DNA from: Streptomyces sp. NBRC 110035
Lineage (GTDB): Bacteria > Actinomycetota > Actinomycetes > Streptomycetales > Streptomycetaceae
Reading direction: 5' to 3'
Length of the DNA stretch: 64,000 bases
Assembly: GCF_000829695.1 (NCBI RefSeq)
Contig: NZ_BBNN01000016.1
Location: forward strand, 310,001 to 374,000
The position numbers were made by a program, and so were the translations under genes. Positions within the stretch are counted from its first letter, which is position 1; each line of letters begins with the position of its first letter. This document shows positions 54,995 to 63,970 of the stretch, piece by piece. The notes under the pieces were generated by a model. That model made no database searches. It worked only from the letters and a program-made list of their open reading frames with translations, and was not told where the DNA came from.

Positions 54995-57454
54995 TCAGTT
55001 CACGTTGATGACCACGCGACGGTAGGAATAGAGGTTGGGGGATCCGTTGTCGCGCAGTGTCAGGACTATGTGGAGGGTCTTGCCGCCGGCATTGGAGGGG
55101 ACGTGCACCGTCGGAGCCGCGGACGTGCTGTTCTCGATGGTGACAGCGCCATTGTGCGAGCTGGGCTCATCGTAGAAACTCCACGAGTACGCCAGCGCAT
55201 TACGATCGGGATCGCTCGAACCGGCCGCGCTGAGACTGACCCGGGAGCCGGCCATGGCGGAGATCTCCAGGACTTCCTTGGTCGTGTCACCTTCGACCAC
55301 GGCGACCGGGTGGTGGTTCGCACCGGAATAGCTTCCGGAGGTGGCCCAGTCCATCCGGGCGGCGAAGTCGTTGTGAATGCCGGAGCTCCAGCGGTTTATC
55401 GAACTGCCGCCCTCCGAGGCGTCGCTGTACATGCGGTAGGGGTCGAAGGACGGCTCATTGCCGAGCCTGCCACTGCATGACATGCCTCGCACACCGGCCT
55501 TTTCCCCGGGGTCGAGACGGCCGCCCCAACTGCCCCAGTCCACATGTTCGGTGTCGGTGAGGCCGTTGGGCATCTGGTACAGGAAAGCCGGGGTGTCCCC
55601 TTCGGTCGCGTATTTCCGGTCGGGGTACTGGGCGCCCAGCGGGCCGTGGTTCTGGACGTTCGAATCCAGCCAGCTGTCGGAGGGCTGCCAGCTGTAGACC
55701 ATGTCCTTCGCACGGATGTAGAGCAGATCAGGGAAGTTCTTCGTCATCCACGCGCCGGCGTCGTCCTGGCCCAGGATGTCGTACACCCGCAGCTTGCTCA
55801 CGAACCGGTCCACCTCGGCGGGGGACCGCGTGTTCTTCACCTTCCACAGTGCCTGCGCCAGCGTGTTGCCGCCGCCCCAGACGTTGACCCAGACCGGGCG
55901 CGGATCATCCCTGTCCACCGCCGCAATGATCAGTGCCGAACCGGCGCTGTCCTTGCCGGCACCCACGTCGGCCATGCCGTAGCCGGCCTGACCGAGCTTC
56001 GAGACGGACTGCAGGTACGCGAGGCTCGGGTAACCCTCCGCGTGCTTCTGGAGATTGCTGAGCACTTGGCCGTACGCGTTGAGCCTGGGGTTCAACAAGT
56101 TGGCCATGTTGCTTGCGCTCTGGGTGGGCTTCCAGCAACTGGTCGTCCCGATCAGACCCTCGAGATCGACCTCATTGGAGGTCACCAGCATGCGGACCAG
56201 GGACTGCAGGTCGTCGGGGTCGGCACCGAGGTCGGTCATGTTGATCACCCGCGGCTTGGCCGTGGCTGCGGCCGTCCGTACGGTGACTGTCCTGGCCAGG
56301 GTGTTGGTACGGCCGCTGTCGTCGGTGACGGTGACCGCGACGGTGTAGGTGCCCTCGGCGTCGTACTCATGGGTGGCGACCTTGCCGGTAGCGGTGGCGC
56401 CGTCGCCGAAGTCGATGTGGTGGCTGGTGATCGTGCCGTCCGGGTCGAAGGAGGCCGACGCGTCGACGGTGACCGTGTCACCGGGTTCCGGGTTCCTCGG
56501 CGTCACGGTGAAGGAGGCAACCGGATCGCCGGGGTTCTCCACCGGGGTCACCTTGATCGCATTGACCTTGGCGTTCTCGACGTTGGACACGAACTGCAGG
56601 TTGAGGGTCCCGTCGCCGACCGTGACGTCGGTCCGGGTCGCGTACGCGGTATTGGATCCGGCCTCGGCGTAGATGTCGAGGTCACTGATCTGCTCCTCGC
56701 CCTCCATCAGCACGTCGAAGCTCCTCGCCCCGGCCGCGGTGTGGTACACCTCGGCGAAGTAGAGCGTCACCGCGTAGTGCCCGTTGTCGACCGGGGCCGC
56801 GTACGTGAAATCGCCGTAGCGTTCACTCTGGAACAGCGTGTCGTCAGTGGTCCCGGCGATCGCGACGTCCTTGGAGTACGTCGATCCACCCGAGAAGCCG
56901 GTGTCCGCGGCGTAAGCGGTTCCGTCCGAGCCGGTGAACGCACCGCCACCCGGGTTCACCGCCCACACCGCCCCTCCCGGCGGAGGCGAAAGCGTCCCGG
57001 CGAACTGCAGCCAGTCGACGTTCACGTTGCCGCCGACGAAGACCAGCCTCACATCTTTGACACCGCTCTGCTTCGGCAGCGTCAGCGACTTGGTCTGGTA
57101 GGCGTTGTAGCCCCCCGTGTTGCCCACGGTCAGAGTGCCGACGTTCGCCCCGCCCACCCACACCTGGATCTCCGTGTCGCCGCCGCCGTTGGCGACACTC
57201 AACCGGACCTCGTCCGTGGCCGCGTGCAGGTCCACACTGTCGTACTGCACCCAGGCGTTGGCCTTGACGTGACACAGGGCCCCGCCGCACACCTGGAGCG
57301 AACCACCGGAACTGTCGTGGCCCTCCGCCTCGATCCGAGCCCAGCCGTCGCTGCCCGCAGCGGACGCCGACGGGGCGCCCAACGACAGGAGCAGCACCGT
57401 TGCGAGCAAGCCGGCGCATAAGGCCAGCAAGCGCTCATGCATCGTTCTGGACAT
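54995..57454 (-). CDS. Large secreted DUF1593 (nucleoside hydrolase-like) protein with carbohydrate-binding modules
   Basis: An 819-residue exoprotein. Residues 1-~33 are a signal peptide (LLALCAGLLATVLLLSLGAP, ASA cleavage). About 35-155 form a CBM6-like module (WARIEAEGHDSSGGSLQVCG, VRLVFVGGNVNVDWLQFAG). About 160-300 form a malectin-like module (YAADTGFSGGSTYSKDVAIA). About 305-390 form a PKD module (DPVASFTVTPRNPEPGDTVT). From ~400 runs DUF1593: RVINMTDLGADPDDLQSLVR, an Asp cluster as in nucleoside hydrolases, plus VWGGGNTLAQALW. It probably trims a plant polysaccharide. ATG 57454 has AAAGGAG upstream. Last gene of the island. Confidence 0.85.
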   Translation of the reverse strand: MSRTMHERLLALCAGLLATVLLLSLGAPSASAAGSDGWARIEAEGHDSSGGSLQVCGGALCHVKANAWVQYDSVDLHAATDEVRLSVANGGGDTEIQVWVGGANVGTLTVGNTGGYNAYQTKSLTLPKQSGVKDVRLVFVGGNVNVDWLQFAGTLSPPPGGAVWAVNPGGGAFTGSDGTAYAADTGFSGGSTYSKDVAIAGTTDDTLFQSERYGDFTYAAPVDNGHYAVTLYFAEVYHTAAGARSFDVLMEGEEQISDLDIYAEAGSNTAYATRTDVTVGDGTLNLQFVSNVENAKVNAIKVTPVENPGDPVASFTVTPRNPEPGDTVTVDASASFDPDGTITSHHIDFGDGATATGKVATHEYDAEGTYTVAVTVTDDSGRTNTLARTVTVRTAAATAKPRVINMTDLGADPDDLQSLVRMLVTSNEVDLEGLIGTTSCWKPTQSASNMANLLNPRLNAYGQVLSNLQKHAEGYPSLAYLQSVSKLGQAGYGMADVGAGKDSAGSALIIAAVDRDDPRPVWVNVWGGGNTLAQALWKVKNTRSPAEVDRFVSKLRVYDILGQDDAGAWMTKNFPDLLYIRAKDMVYSWQPSDSWLDSNVQNHGPLGAQYPDRKYATEGDTPAFLYQMPNGLTDTEHVDWGSWGGRLDPGEKAGVRGMSCSGRLGNEPSFDPYRMYSDASEGGSSINRWSSGIHNDFAARMDWATSGSYSGANHHPVAVVEGDTTKEVLEISAMAGSRVSLSAAGSSDPDRNALAYSWSFYDEPSSHNGAVTIENSTSAAPTVHVPSNAGGKTLHIVLTLRDNGSPNLYSYRRVVINVN

Positions 57455-58436
57455 ACACTCACTCCTTTCCCTTGTGTCGCGTTTACGTGTACTCCGAAGG
57501 GCACGCCCGACGTGAAGATCCGCGCGTGGCCGACCGACACCGCCCCGCCACCCGCCACCGCGAACCCCGGGGACGGAACCCCTCGTCACGGGCCACACCC
57601 GAGAGCCTCGGCCGGCTACGCCGACCGTCACGAGCTGAATGAATATTCAGAATCGCTTAAATGTGCACTCCTGAATCAGATGTACTGGACGGGTAGGGGA
57701 GCGTCAACCCCGCGTAACCGCCCAGGGGCCGAGAGGAGACTCGATTCCGCGCAGGGCCGACGCGCCCACTGCTGGTGAAACCGGGCCCCGCAGGGCTGAC
57801 CCCGGGGGCCGTCGCCCGCGAGGGCGGACCTGCCGTCGCCGAGGTGGAGGCCGTCTTTGAGGTTCCCCTGCCGGCCGGGCAGCTTCATGCCGGGACGGGT
57901 GATCCCGGAGGAAACGGGTACGTCGCCCCGCTCGAAACGAGATCCCTGCTCAGGCGGAACCTCGTCCCGGCAGCGTAAACACCCGCTGTCCAGTTCGCGG
58001 GGAACTTCAGCGCGGCGGTGTCCACGTGGAACCAGCGCCGTGACGATCGCCCGGCTCTACCTCGGAGACGAGGGGTGACGTGGCGTTCGGCTCGTTGGGC
58101 GGTCCGACGACGGCCGGATCACAGGCTTCATTCGGCCAGCACATCGCGTGCGGAGGTGTCCTGGGCGACTGGCGCGTTCCTCGAGGTGTGGCTGCTGCTG
58201 CGTCGGTCACGGGCGCTTCGCTGTGCGGTCGCGCAGCAGCAGCCACTGACTCGCGTCGGTGCCGCCTGAGCGCGCTGCCGGTCCATGCAGCAGCACGGCG
58301 TAAGCCGTCCTCTCCGCCTTGCTCGGGGCGGCATACTGGCCTGGCGCCTCCGGGGTCGGGAATGACCTCGTCATGCCTTTCCAGGCCTTGTCCGCGTTCG
58401 GAGTGCTGAGCATCGGCCCTCCCGGGCTCAATAGGG
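57455..58436. other. Right end of the island, no supported gene
   Basis: About 980 bases. It contains the second island palindrome and fragments of open frame on both strands. One is a minus-strand stretch ending TDASQWLLLRDRTAKRP at 58207. The fragments look like worn coding DNA but I cannot name a family. No intact recombinase is present. Confidence 0.55.
57636..57649. promoter_or_regulatory. Island palindrome, copy 2 (TGAAT-N4-ATTCA)
   Basis: TGAATGAATATTCA, preceded by GC, lies ~180 bases upstream of the DUF1593 start. With its GC prefix it matches copy 1 at 15 of 16 positions. The surrounding DNA is A/T-rich, as expected for a promoter. Confidence 0.6.
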
Positions 58437-58661
58437 TCATGAAGTGACGTACGCGCATGCGTGTGTGCATCCCCGGTAGGGGTTCACGGTCCACTCGAAG
58501 GGCATGCGGGAGGCCCCGGGCGCCCGGTTCCGGATCTCGTGGAAGGTGCTTCCGGCGAACTCCGGCGTGTCGAAGGTGCGGGTGGTCACCGCCTCCGCGC
58601 CGAACAGCGCGGCGTCGGCCCGGCTGTGTCCGGAGTCCGGGTTGAGGTTCTCCCAGCGCAT
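58437..58661 (-). pseudogene. Radical SAM protein (Rv2578c-like), N-terminal fragment
   Basis: From Met 58661: MRWENLNPDSGHSRADAALF, GAEAVTTRTFDTPEFAGSTF, MPFEWTVNPYRGCTHACAY, then VTS and a stop. This is the N-terminus of an Rv2578c-type radical SAM protein up to the first two cluster cysteines (GCTHAC). The next residues should be CVYC-FAR and are found at 40.47 kb. A Met 78 bases upstream is in frame, but family members start MRWENL. The gene is interrupted by an ~18-kb insertion; the fragment alone cannot bind the cluster. Confidence 0.87.
58449..58457. repeat. Right junction of the 18-kb insertion
   Basis: GTACGCGCA, a near copy of GTACACGCA at 40466-40474. Radical SAM homology lies to its right and ends here. 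Confidence 0.55.
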
Positions 58662-58694
58662 GACGCCTCCTCGGTAGCACTGGCCCACACAATA

Positions 58695-58706
58695 GAACAG
58701 ATGTTC
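58695..58706. promoter_or_regulatory. LexA (SOS) box
   Basis: GAACAGATGTTC fits the actinobacterial LexA consensus GAAC-N4-GTTC exactly. It is 34 bases upstream of the radical SAM start and 130 bases upstream of the divergent SRPBCC gene. It would place the radical SAM gene under DNA-damage control before its disruption. Confidence 0.75.
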
Positions 58707-58835
58707 CCTTGATCGTGCGAACGACAGTTTCGGTCGCACTCCCGATCACTTCCGGACCCCCGATTTGGGGGGCCGGGCGAGGGGGTGGTTGGCTTGCCCC
58801 GCCACCCCCGAGAACCCATGTCCTGGAGGAAAACG

Positions 58836-59279
58836 ATGGCGCAGGTCGAGGCCACTACGGAGCGGGTCGTCGCGGCGGACGCGGAGACGGTGTTCGACGC
58901 CCTCGCCGACTACAGCGGCACGCGCGCGAAGCTGATGCCCGAGCAGTACAGCGAGTACGAGGTCCGCGAGGGCGGCGACGGCGAGGGCAGCCTCGTCCAC
59001 TGGAAGCTCCAGGCCACCAGCAAGCGCGTCCGTGACTGCCTCCTGGAGGTCACCGAGCCGAGCGACGGCGAACTGGTCGAGAAGGACCGCAACTCGTCCA
59101 TGGTCACCACCTGGCGCGTCACCCCGGCCGGGGAGGGGAAGTCCCGGGTCGTCGTGACCACCACCTGGACCGGCGCGGGGGGCATCGGCGGCTTCTTCGA
59201 GAAGACCTTCGCCCCCAAGGGGCTCGCCCGCATCCACGACGCGCTGCTGGCCAGGCTCGCCGTCGAGGTCGAGAAGTAG
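58836..59279 (+). CDS. SRPBCC family protein
   Basis: A 147-residue helix-grip protein. EATTERVVAADAETVFDALA, SYEVREGG-type YSEYEVREGGDGEGSLVHWK and GIGGFFEKTFAPKGLARIHD are typical of the polyketide cyclase/dehydrase superfamily, which binds hydrophobic ligands. A perfect GGAGGAAA precedes ATG 58836. It is divergent from the radical SAM fragment and may share its regulatory region. Ligand unknown. Confidence 0.85.
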   Translation: MAQVEATTERVVAADAETVFDALADYSGTRAKLMPEQYSEYEVREGGDGEGSLVHWKLQATSKRVRDCLLEVTEPSDGELVEKDRNSSMVTTWRVTPAGEGKSRVVVTTTWTGAGGIGGFFEKTFAPKGLARIHDALLARLAVEVEK

Positions 59280-59511
59280 ACCGGTGCGGTGAGGGGAGGG
59301 GGCCGGCGGTGCCGTGAGGCGGCCGGCCCCCTCACGGCGTGGGTCACGCGAGGTGAGGAGGAATCCGGAACGGACATCCGTGCGGTGGAGCGCACTCCGG
59401 TGCGAACAACGGCGGTCAATTCACGTATTGCCACCCATCGCGACAAGCCGTGCCCGTACGGTGGTGGAGCGGTACAGATCTTGGGATCCGTGGGGAGAGA
59501 GGGTCTGGGCC

Positions 59512-62025
59512 ATGGACCATGGCACCAAGCGGGACGCGCCGGCCGGCCATGGAGCCGAGGGCGGCACGGCGGCCGGGGGCTTCGGTGCCGGCCGGATCCC
59601 GCTGGCTGTCGTCGTCGTGGACCGCGTCGGGCTGGTTTCGCACTGGAGTACGGGCGCGCGGCGCCTGTTCGGGCTCCCGAAGGAGGACGCCCTCGGCCGG
59701 CCGGCCGTCGATCTGCTGCCGGTCTCCGGCGCCCTCCCCGAGGACGAGGGGGAACGGGGAGCCGGGTGGCACGGCGCGTACACGTCGTACGCGGACCACG
59801 ACGGTCTCGGCCCCGGTCTCGAATCCTTCCTCGACCGGGGCCTTTCCTATCCGGCCGCGGGCCGTGCCCGCCTCACCGCCCCTGCCCCCGAGTCCGCCGC
59901 AGAGCCCGGGGCCGGCCGCGTCGACGTGCTGTGGTGGGCCTACCCGCTGGTCGGTCCCGGCAGCGAGCGGCTGCTGGTGCTCGCCGCCGACGCGGACGCG
60001 CTGCAGGGCGACGGGGCAGAGGCGTTCGAGCGGGTCGCCCCCGGATTCGCCCTGCACACCGACTTCCCCGGCTCAGCGGACCTGGCCCGCCGGCTCCCCG
60101 AGATCCTGCCCAGCATGAGCGTCGGGGAGAGTGCCCGCATCGTCGCCCAGATTCTTGAACTGGGTTACCCCATAATGGAGTTCAGCCGGAGCGAGCAGGT
60201 TCCCGTCACCCCCGACTGGGGCGTGCCCCGCCGTGCCGGGCGCGAGGCGCGCCGGGAACGGGCCGCCCGCGCCCGCGCGGCCGGCGAACCCGTGCCCGAC
60301 GACCTGCGCGACGAGGCCGAGGACCTCGAGTACGCCGCCGTCCGCGAGCACCTGGAGTTCCTCAACGAGGTCAGCTCCCGGATCGGCACCTCCCTGGACC
60401 TCTCCCGCACCGTCGTCGAGGTCGGCAAGGCCGTCGTACCCCGCTTCACCGACGTCGCCGGCACCTATCTGCGCGAACAGGTCGTCGCCGGTGAAGGCTT
60501 CGACGCGGGTGTGCCCGACACCACCACCATGTGGCACCGGGTCGCCCTCGAGCACACCGACGAGCCCGGTCGCTGGGACGACGTCGTGCCCGTCGGCGAG
60601 GCCATGCCCTTCCCGGCCCACACCCCGTTCTTCCGGTGCATGACCACCGGTGAGCCCGTGCTCGTGCCGCGCATCAGCGAACAGATGGGGCATGCCGTCG
60701 CCTCGCAGTTCGAAAAGCGTGACATCCGCCCGCTGATCACCGGCCGTTCGATGCTCGTCGTGCCGCTGAAGGCGCGTCAGGTGGTCCTCGGCTTCATGAT
60801 TCTGCTGCGCCACCCGAGCCGGCAGGCCTTCAACGACATGGACCGCGTCACCGGCGCCGAACTCGCCGCCCGCGCGGGCCTGGTGCTCGACAACGCGCGC
60901 ATGTACACCTACCAGGAGAACGTCGCCGAGACGCTCCAGGACAGCATGCTCCCGCACATCCCGCCGCGCATGGCGGGCTGCGACATCGCCACCCGCTATC
61001 TGCCGGGCACGCTGCTCGGCCGGGTCGGCGGCGACTGGTTCGACTCGGTGAAACTGCCCGGCGCCCGAACCGCCTTCGTCGTCGGCGACGTCATGGGCCA
61101 CGGCCTCAACTCCGCCGCTATGATGGGGCAGTTACGTACCGCAGTGCAGACCATGGCGGGGCTCGACCTGCCTCCCGCGCAGTTGCTGCGAAACCTCGAC
61201 GACCTCGCCCAGCGACTCGGCGACACCCACCTGGCGACCTGCCTGTACGCCGTCTACGACCCCATCGCGAGCGAACTCCGCCTCGCCAACGCCGGCCACA
61301 TCCCGCCCGTCCTGGTCCGTGCGGCGGACGGCCGCAGCGAACTGCTGGACCTGCCCACCGGCGCCCCGATCGGCGTCGGCGGCGTGCCGTTCGAGTCCGT
61401 GCGCGTGCGGGTGGAGCCGGGGGACCGGCTGGTGATGTGCACCGACGGACTGGTCGAGATGCGCGGCGAGGACATCGGTGTCGGCCTCGCCACCCTGTGC
61501 GAGTCGGCGGCCCACCCGGCCGCGTCCATGGACGACGCCTGCGACACCATCATCCGTGCCCTCGCTGCGACATTTTCAGAAGCGGGGGGCGGCGGACGCA
61601 AGGACGACGTGGCCCTGCTGATGGCACGCCTGAGCGGCATCGAGCAGGGCCACGTAGCCGAGTGGCGGCTCGTCCCCGACCCGTCGGAGGTCCCCCGGGT
61701 CCGCGCCATGGTCCGTGAACAGCTCCACGAGTGGGGCCTTGCGAAGCAGGCCGACAACGCCGAACTGATGGTCGGCGAACTCGTCACCAACGCCGTGCGG
61801 CACGCCCACGCCCGGCCCGTGGCGCTGCGCCTGGTCCGCGGCGACACCCTGCTGTGCGAGGTCGAGGACGACGACCACGAACTGCCCACCCTCCTCAGCG
61901 CCGGACCGACGGACGAGGCCGGCCGCGGGCTGCGGGTGGTCAGCAGGCTCGCACGGGAGTGGGGCACCAGCCGGACCGGGTCCGGCAAGAGCGTCTGGTT
62001 CGAACTGACGCTGCCGCGCCGTTGA
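59512..62025 (+). CDS. PAS-GAF-PP2C phosphatase with anti-sigma-type HATPase domain
   Basis: An 837-residue signalling protein. Residues ~28-60 begin a PAS domain (VDRVGLVSHWSTGARRLFGL). About 280-460 are a GAF domain (EFLNEVSSRIGTSLDLSRTV). About 480-690 are a SpoIIE/PP2C phosphatase with GGDWFDSVKLPGARTAFVVG, DVMGHGLNSAAMMGQLRTAV and VMCTDGLVEMRGEDIGVG holding the metal Asp residues. About 715-835 are a HATPase_c kinase domain (MVGELVTNAVRHAHARPVAL). Such proteins control partner-switching of sigma factors through anti-sigma antagonists. ATG 59512 (MDHGTK) is preceded by GAGAGGG. Confidence 0.92.
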   Translation: MDHGTKRDAPAGHGAEGGTAAGGFGAGRIPLAVVVVDRVGLVSHWSTGARRLFGLPKEDALGRPAVDLLPVSGALPEDEGERGAGWHGAYTSYADHDGLGPGLESFLDRGLSYPAAGRARLTAPAPESAAEPGAGRVDVLWWAYPLVGPGSERLLVLAADADALQGDGAEAFERVAPGFALHTDFPGSADLARRLPEILPSMSVGESARIVAQILELGYPIMEFSRSEQVPVTPDWGVPRRAGREARRERAARARAAGEPVPDDLRDEAEDLEYAAVREHLEFLNEVSSRIGTSLDLSRTVVEVGKAVVPRFTDVAGTYLREQVVAGEGFDAGVPDTTTMWHRVALEHTDEPGRWDDVVPVGEAMPFPAHTPFFRCMTTGEPVLVPRISEQMGHAVASQFEKRDIRPLITGRSMLVVPLKARQVVLGFMILLRHPSRQAFNDMDRVTGAELAARAGLVLDNARMYTYQENVAETLQDSMLPHIPPRMAGCDIATRYLPGTLLGRVGGDWFDSVKLPGARTAFVVGDVMGHGLNSAAMMGQLRTAVQTMAGLDLPPAQLLRNLDDLAQRLGDTHLATCLYAVYDPIASELRLANAGHIPPVLVRAADGRSELLDLPTGAPIGVGGVPFESVRVRVEPGDRLVMCTDGLVEMRGEDIGVGLATLCESAAHPAASMDDACDTIIRALAATFSEAGGGGRKDDVALLMARLSGIEQGHVAEWRLVPDPSEVPRVRAMVREQLHEWGLAKQADNAELMVGELVTNAVRHAHARPVALRLVRGDTLLCEVEDDDHELPTLLSAGPTDEAGRGLRVVSRLAREWGTSRTGSGKSVWFELTLPRR

Positions 62026-62070
62026 TCCGGCACACTCCCCGTCCCGCACCTCGGCTCTCCGGTCTCACCG

Positions 62071-62154
62071 CTCACCCGACGCGAGCGGGTCCACGCGACG
62101 CGAACAAGGGCGCACTCGAGACGAACGGGGGCTCACCCGAGGCGAACGAGGCGT
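62071..62154. repeat. Four-copy degenerate 21-bp tandem repeat
   Basis: Units start at 62071, 62092, 62113 and 62134. Each keeps a CGA-GCGAAC-like core (CACCCGAGGCGAACGAGGCG in the last). The unit length equals seven codons, but no frame through it belongs to a supported gene. Confidence 0.65.
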
Positions 62155-62254
62155 GAAGGAACGCGCCGTGTCCTTGTCGGCGCGCCCCGGCGCGCGATAC
62201 ACCGTACTGGCCCGCCACACGGGCGGATTCGCTTCACACCCTGGGGAGTTGGGC

Positions 62255-62980
62255 ATGAGCGTGACCAGTCGGTACCGGGAGGCGTGGGAGGGCTTCTGGC
62301 GCGAGGCGCCGGACGGGCAGGGGAGAGTGCTCTGGGACGCGGAACCCACCCTGACCGTGGCCCGCCACCTGGCCCTGTTCGAACCGTATCTGTCCGATCC
62401 CGGTCTGCCCCTGGTCGACCTGGGCTGCGGCAACGGCACCCAGACCCGCTTCCTCGCGGACCGCTTCCCGCATGTCGTCGGCGCCGACCTGTCCGCCGCC
62501 GCCCTGGACCACGCCCGGCGTGCCGACGCGGCCGGCCGGGCCGCCTACCGGCAACTGGACGCCGCGGGCAAGGGTGGGGCGCAGGACCTGCACGCGGAAC
62601 TCGGCGACGTCAACGTCTATGTGCGGGGCGTGCTGCACCAGTGCGAGGCCGACGACCGGCAGTCCCTGGCGGACGGCGTCGCCACCCTGATCGGCGACCG
62701 CGGCCGTGCGTTCCTCGTCGAGCCCTCCGAGGCAGCCGGGCCGTTGCTGCAGAGCCTCACGGCATCGCCCGCCGGGCCGCCGCCCAAGGTGGTGGCGGTC
62801 TTCCGGCACGGCATAGCCCCCGTCGAGGTGGCCGACGACGCTGTGCCGGAGTTCCTGGCTGCGGCCGGGCTGACCCTGCTGGCGAGCGGCACCGCGCCCC
62901 TCACCACGACGGAGTACGCGCCCGACGGCTCCCGTATCGAACTGCCGTCCGCCTGGTATGTGACCGGGCGCGCCGGATGA
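62255..62980 (+). CDS. Class I SAM-dependent methyltransferase
   Basis: A 241-residue methyltransferase. LPLVDLGCGNGTQTRFLADR is motif I binding S-adenosylmethionine (residues ~47-66), with VVGADLSAAALDHARRADAA motif II. VNVYVRGVLHQCEADDRQSL follows motif IV position. The C-terminal half is substrate-specific and unrecognised. GGGGAG seven bases before ATG 62255. Four degenerate 21-bp repeats lie just upstream. Confidence 0.85.
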   Translation: MSVTSRYREAWEGFWREAPDGQGRVLWDAEPTLTVARHLALFEPYLSDPGLPLVDLGCGNGTQTRFLADRFPHVVGADLSAAALDHARRADAAGRAAYRQLDAAGKGGAQDLHAELGDVNVYVRGVLHQCEADDRQSLADGVATLIGDRGRAFLVEPSEAAGPLLQSLTASPAGPPPKVVAVFRHGIAPVEVADDAVPEFLAAAGLTLLASGTAPLTTTEYAPDGSRIELPSAWYVTGRAG

Positions 62981-63136
62981 CCCGGGGCGCGGCACAGGGC
63001 ATGCAGGCATAGGCGCTGGAGACATAAGGGCCGGTGGGAGGCGGTTCCGTGCGTTCTGTACCGTCATTGGTCCGGGCCGGTGGGAGTTTTCCACAGGTCT
63101 GGCAGAGCTTTGGCGGCACGACGTAGCGTGAGGCGC

Positions 63137-63970
63137 ATGAAGATCCTCATCAGCGCCGACATGGAGGGCGCCACCGGTGTCACCTGGCCGGCCGACGTGC
63201 TGCCGGGCACCCCTCAGTGGGAGCGCTGCCGGTCCATGTTCACCTCCGATGTCGACGCCGCCGTGCGCGGTTTCTTCGACGGCGGTGCCGACGAGGTGCT
63301 GATCAACGAGGCGCACTGGAGCATGCGCAATCTCCTGCTGGAGCGGCTCGACGAGCGGGCCGAGATGCTCACCGGGAGGCACAAGTCCCTGTCCATGGTC
63401 GAAGGCGTGCAGCACGGAGACGTGGACGGCATCGCGTTCGTCGGCTACCACGCGGGCGCCGGCATGGAGGGCGTCCTCGCCCACACCTTCCTCGCCAACT
63501 CCGTCACCGGCGTGTGGCTGAACGGCGAACGGGCGAGCGAGGGCCTGCTCAACGCGGCCGTCGTCGCCGAGTACGGAGTGCCGGTCGTCCTGGTGACCGG
63601 TGACGACGTGGCCTGCGAGGACGCACTCGGCTACGCGCCCGGGGCGCTGAAGGTCGCGGTCAAGGACCACGTGTCGCGGTACGCGGCCGTGTGCCGGACG
63701 CCCGCCCGGACGGCCTCCGACATCCGCGCGGCGGCCAAGGACGCCGCCGCGCTCGCGGTGCGCCACGAGCCGGTGGCCAAGAGCCCCTTCACCGTCGTGG
63801 TGGAGTTCGACGCAGAGCATCTGGCCATGGCCGCCACCGTCGTGCCGGGCGTGGCCCGGACCGGCGAGCGGAAAGTGGCGTACACCAGCGGAACCATGTA
63901 CGACGGGATCCGCACCTTCAAGGCGGTCACCACGATCGCCTCGGCCGCGGTGGAGGAGCAGTATGGCTGA
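63137..63970 (+). CDS. M55 family D-aminopeptidase (DppA-like)
   Basis: A 277-residue zinc peptidase. KILISADMEGATGVTWPADV is the N-terminal metal motif SxDMEG. EVLINEAHWSMRNLL and GIAFVGYHAGAGMEGVLAHT supply further zinc His ligands. VLVTGDDVACEDALGYAP is also family-typical. Relatives self-assemble into a decamer and cleave D-Ala peptides. GAGG precedes ATG 63137, and the stop overlaps the start of the next gene. Confidence 0.9.
   Translation: MKILISADMEGATGVTWPADVLPGTPQWERCRSMFTSDVDAAVRGFFDGGADEVLINEAHWSMRNLLLERLDERAEMLTGRHKSLSMVEGVQHGDVDGIAFVGYHAGAGMEGVLAHTFLANSVTGVWLNGERASEGLLNAAVVAEYGVPVVLVTGDDVACEDALGYAPGALKVAVKDHVSRYAAVCRTPARTASDIRAAAKDAAALAVRHEPVAKSPFTVVVEFDAEHLAMAATVVPGVARTGERKVAYTSGTMYDGIRTFKAVTTIASAAVEEQYG

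Noticed and set aside
55544..57421. 625-codon plus-strand frame opposite the DUF1593 gene
   Set aside because: Shadow of the modular secreted protein; no recognisable fold.
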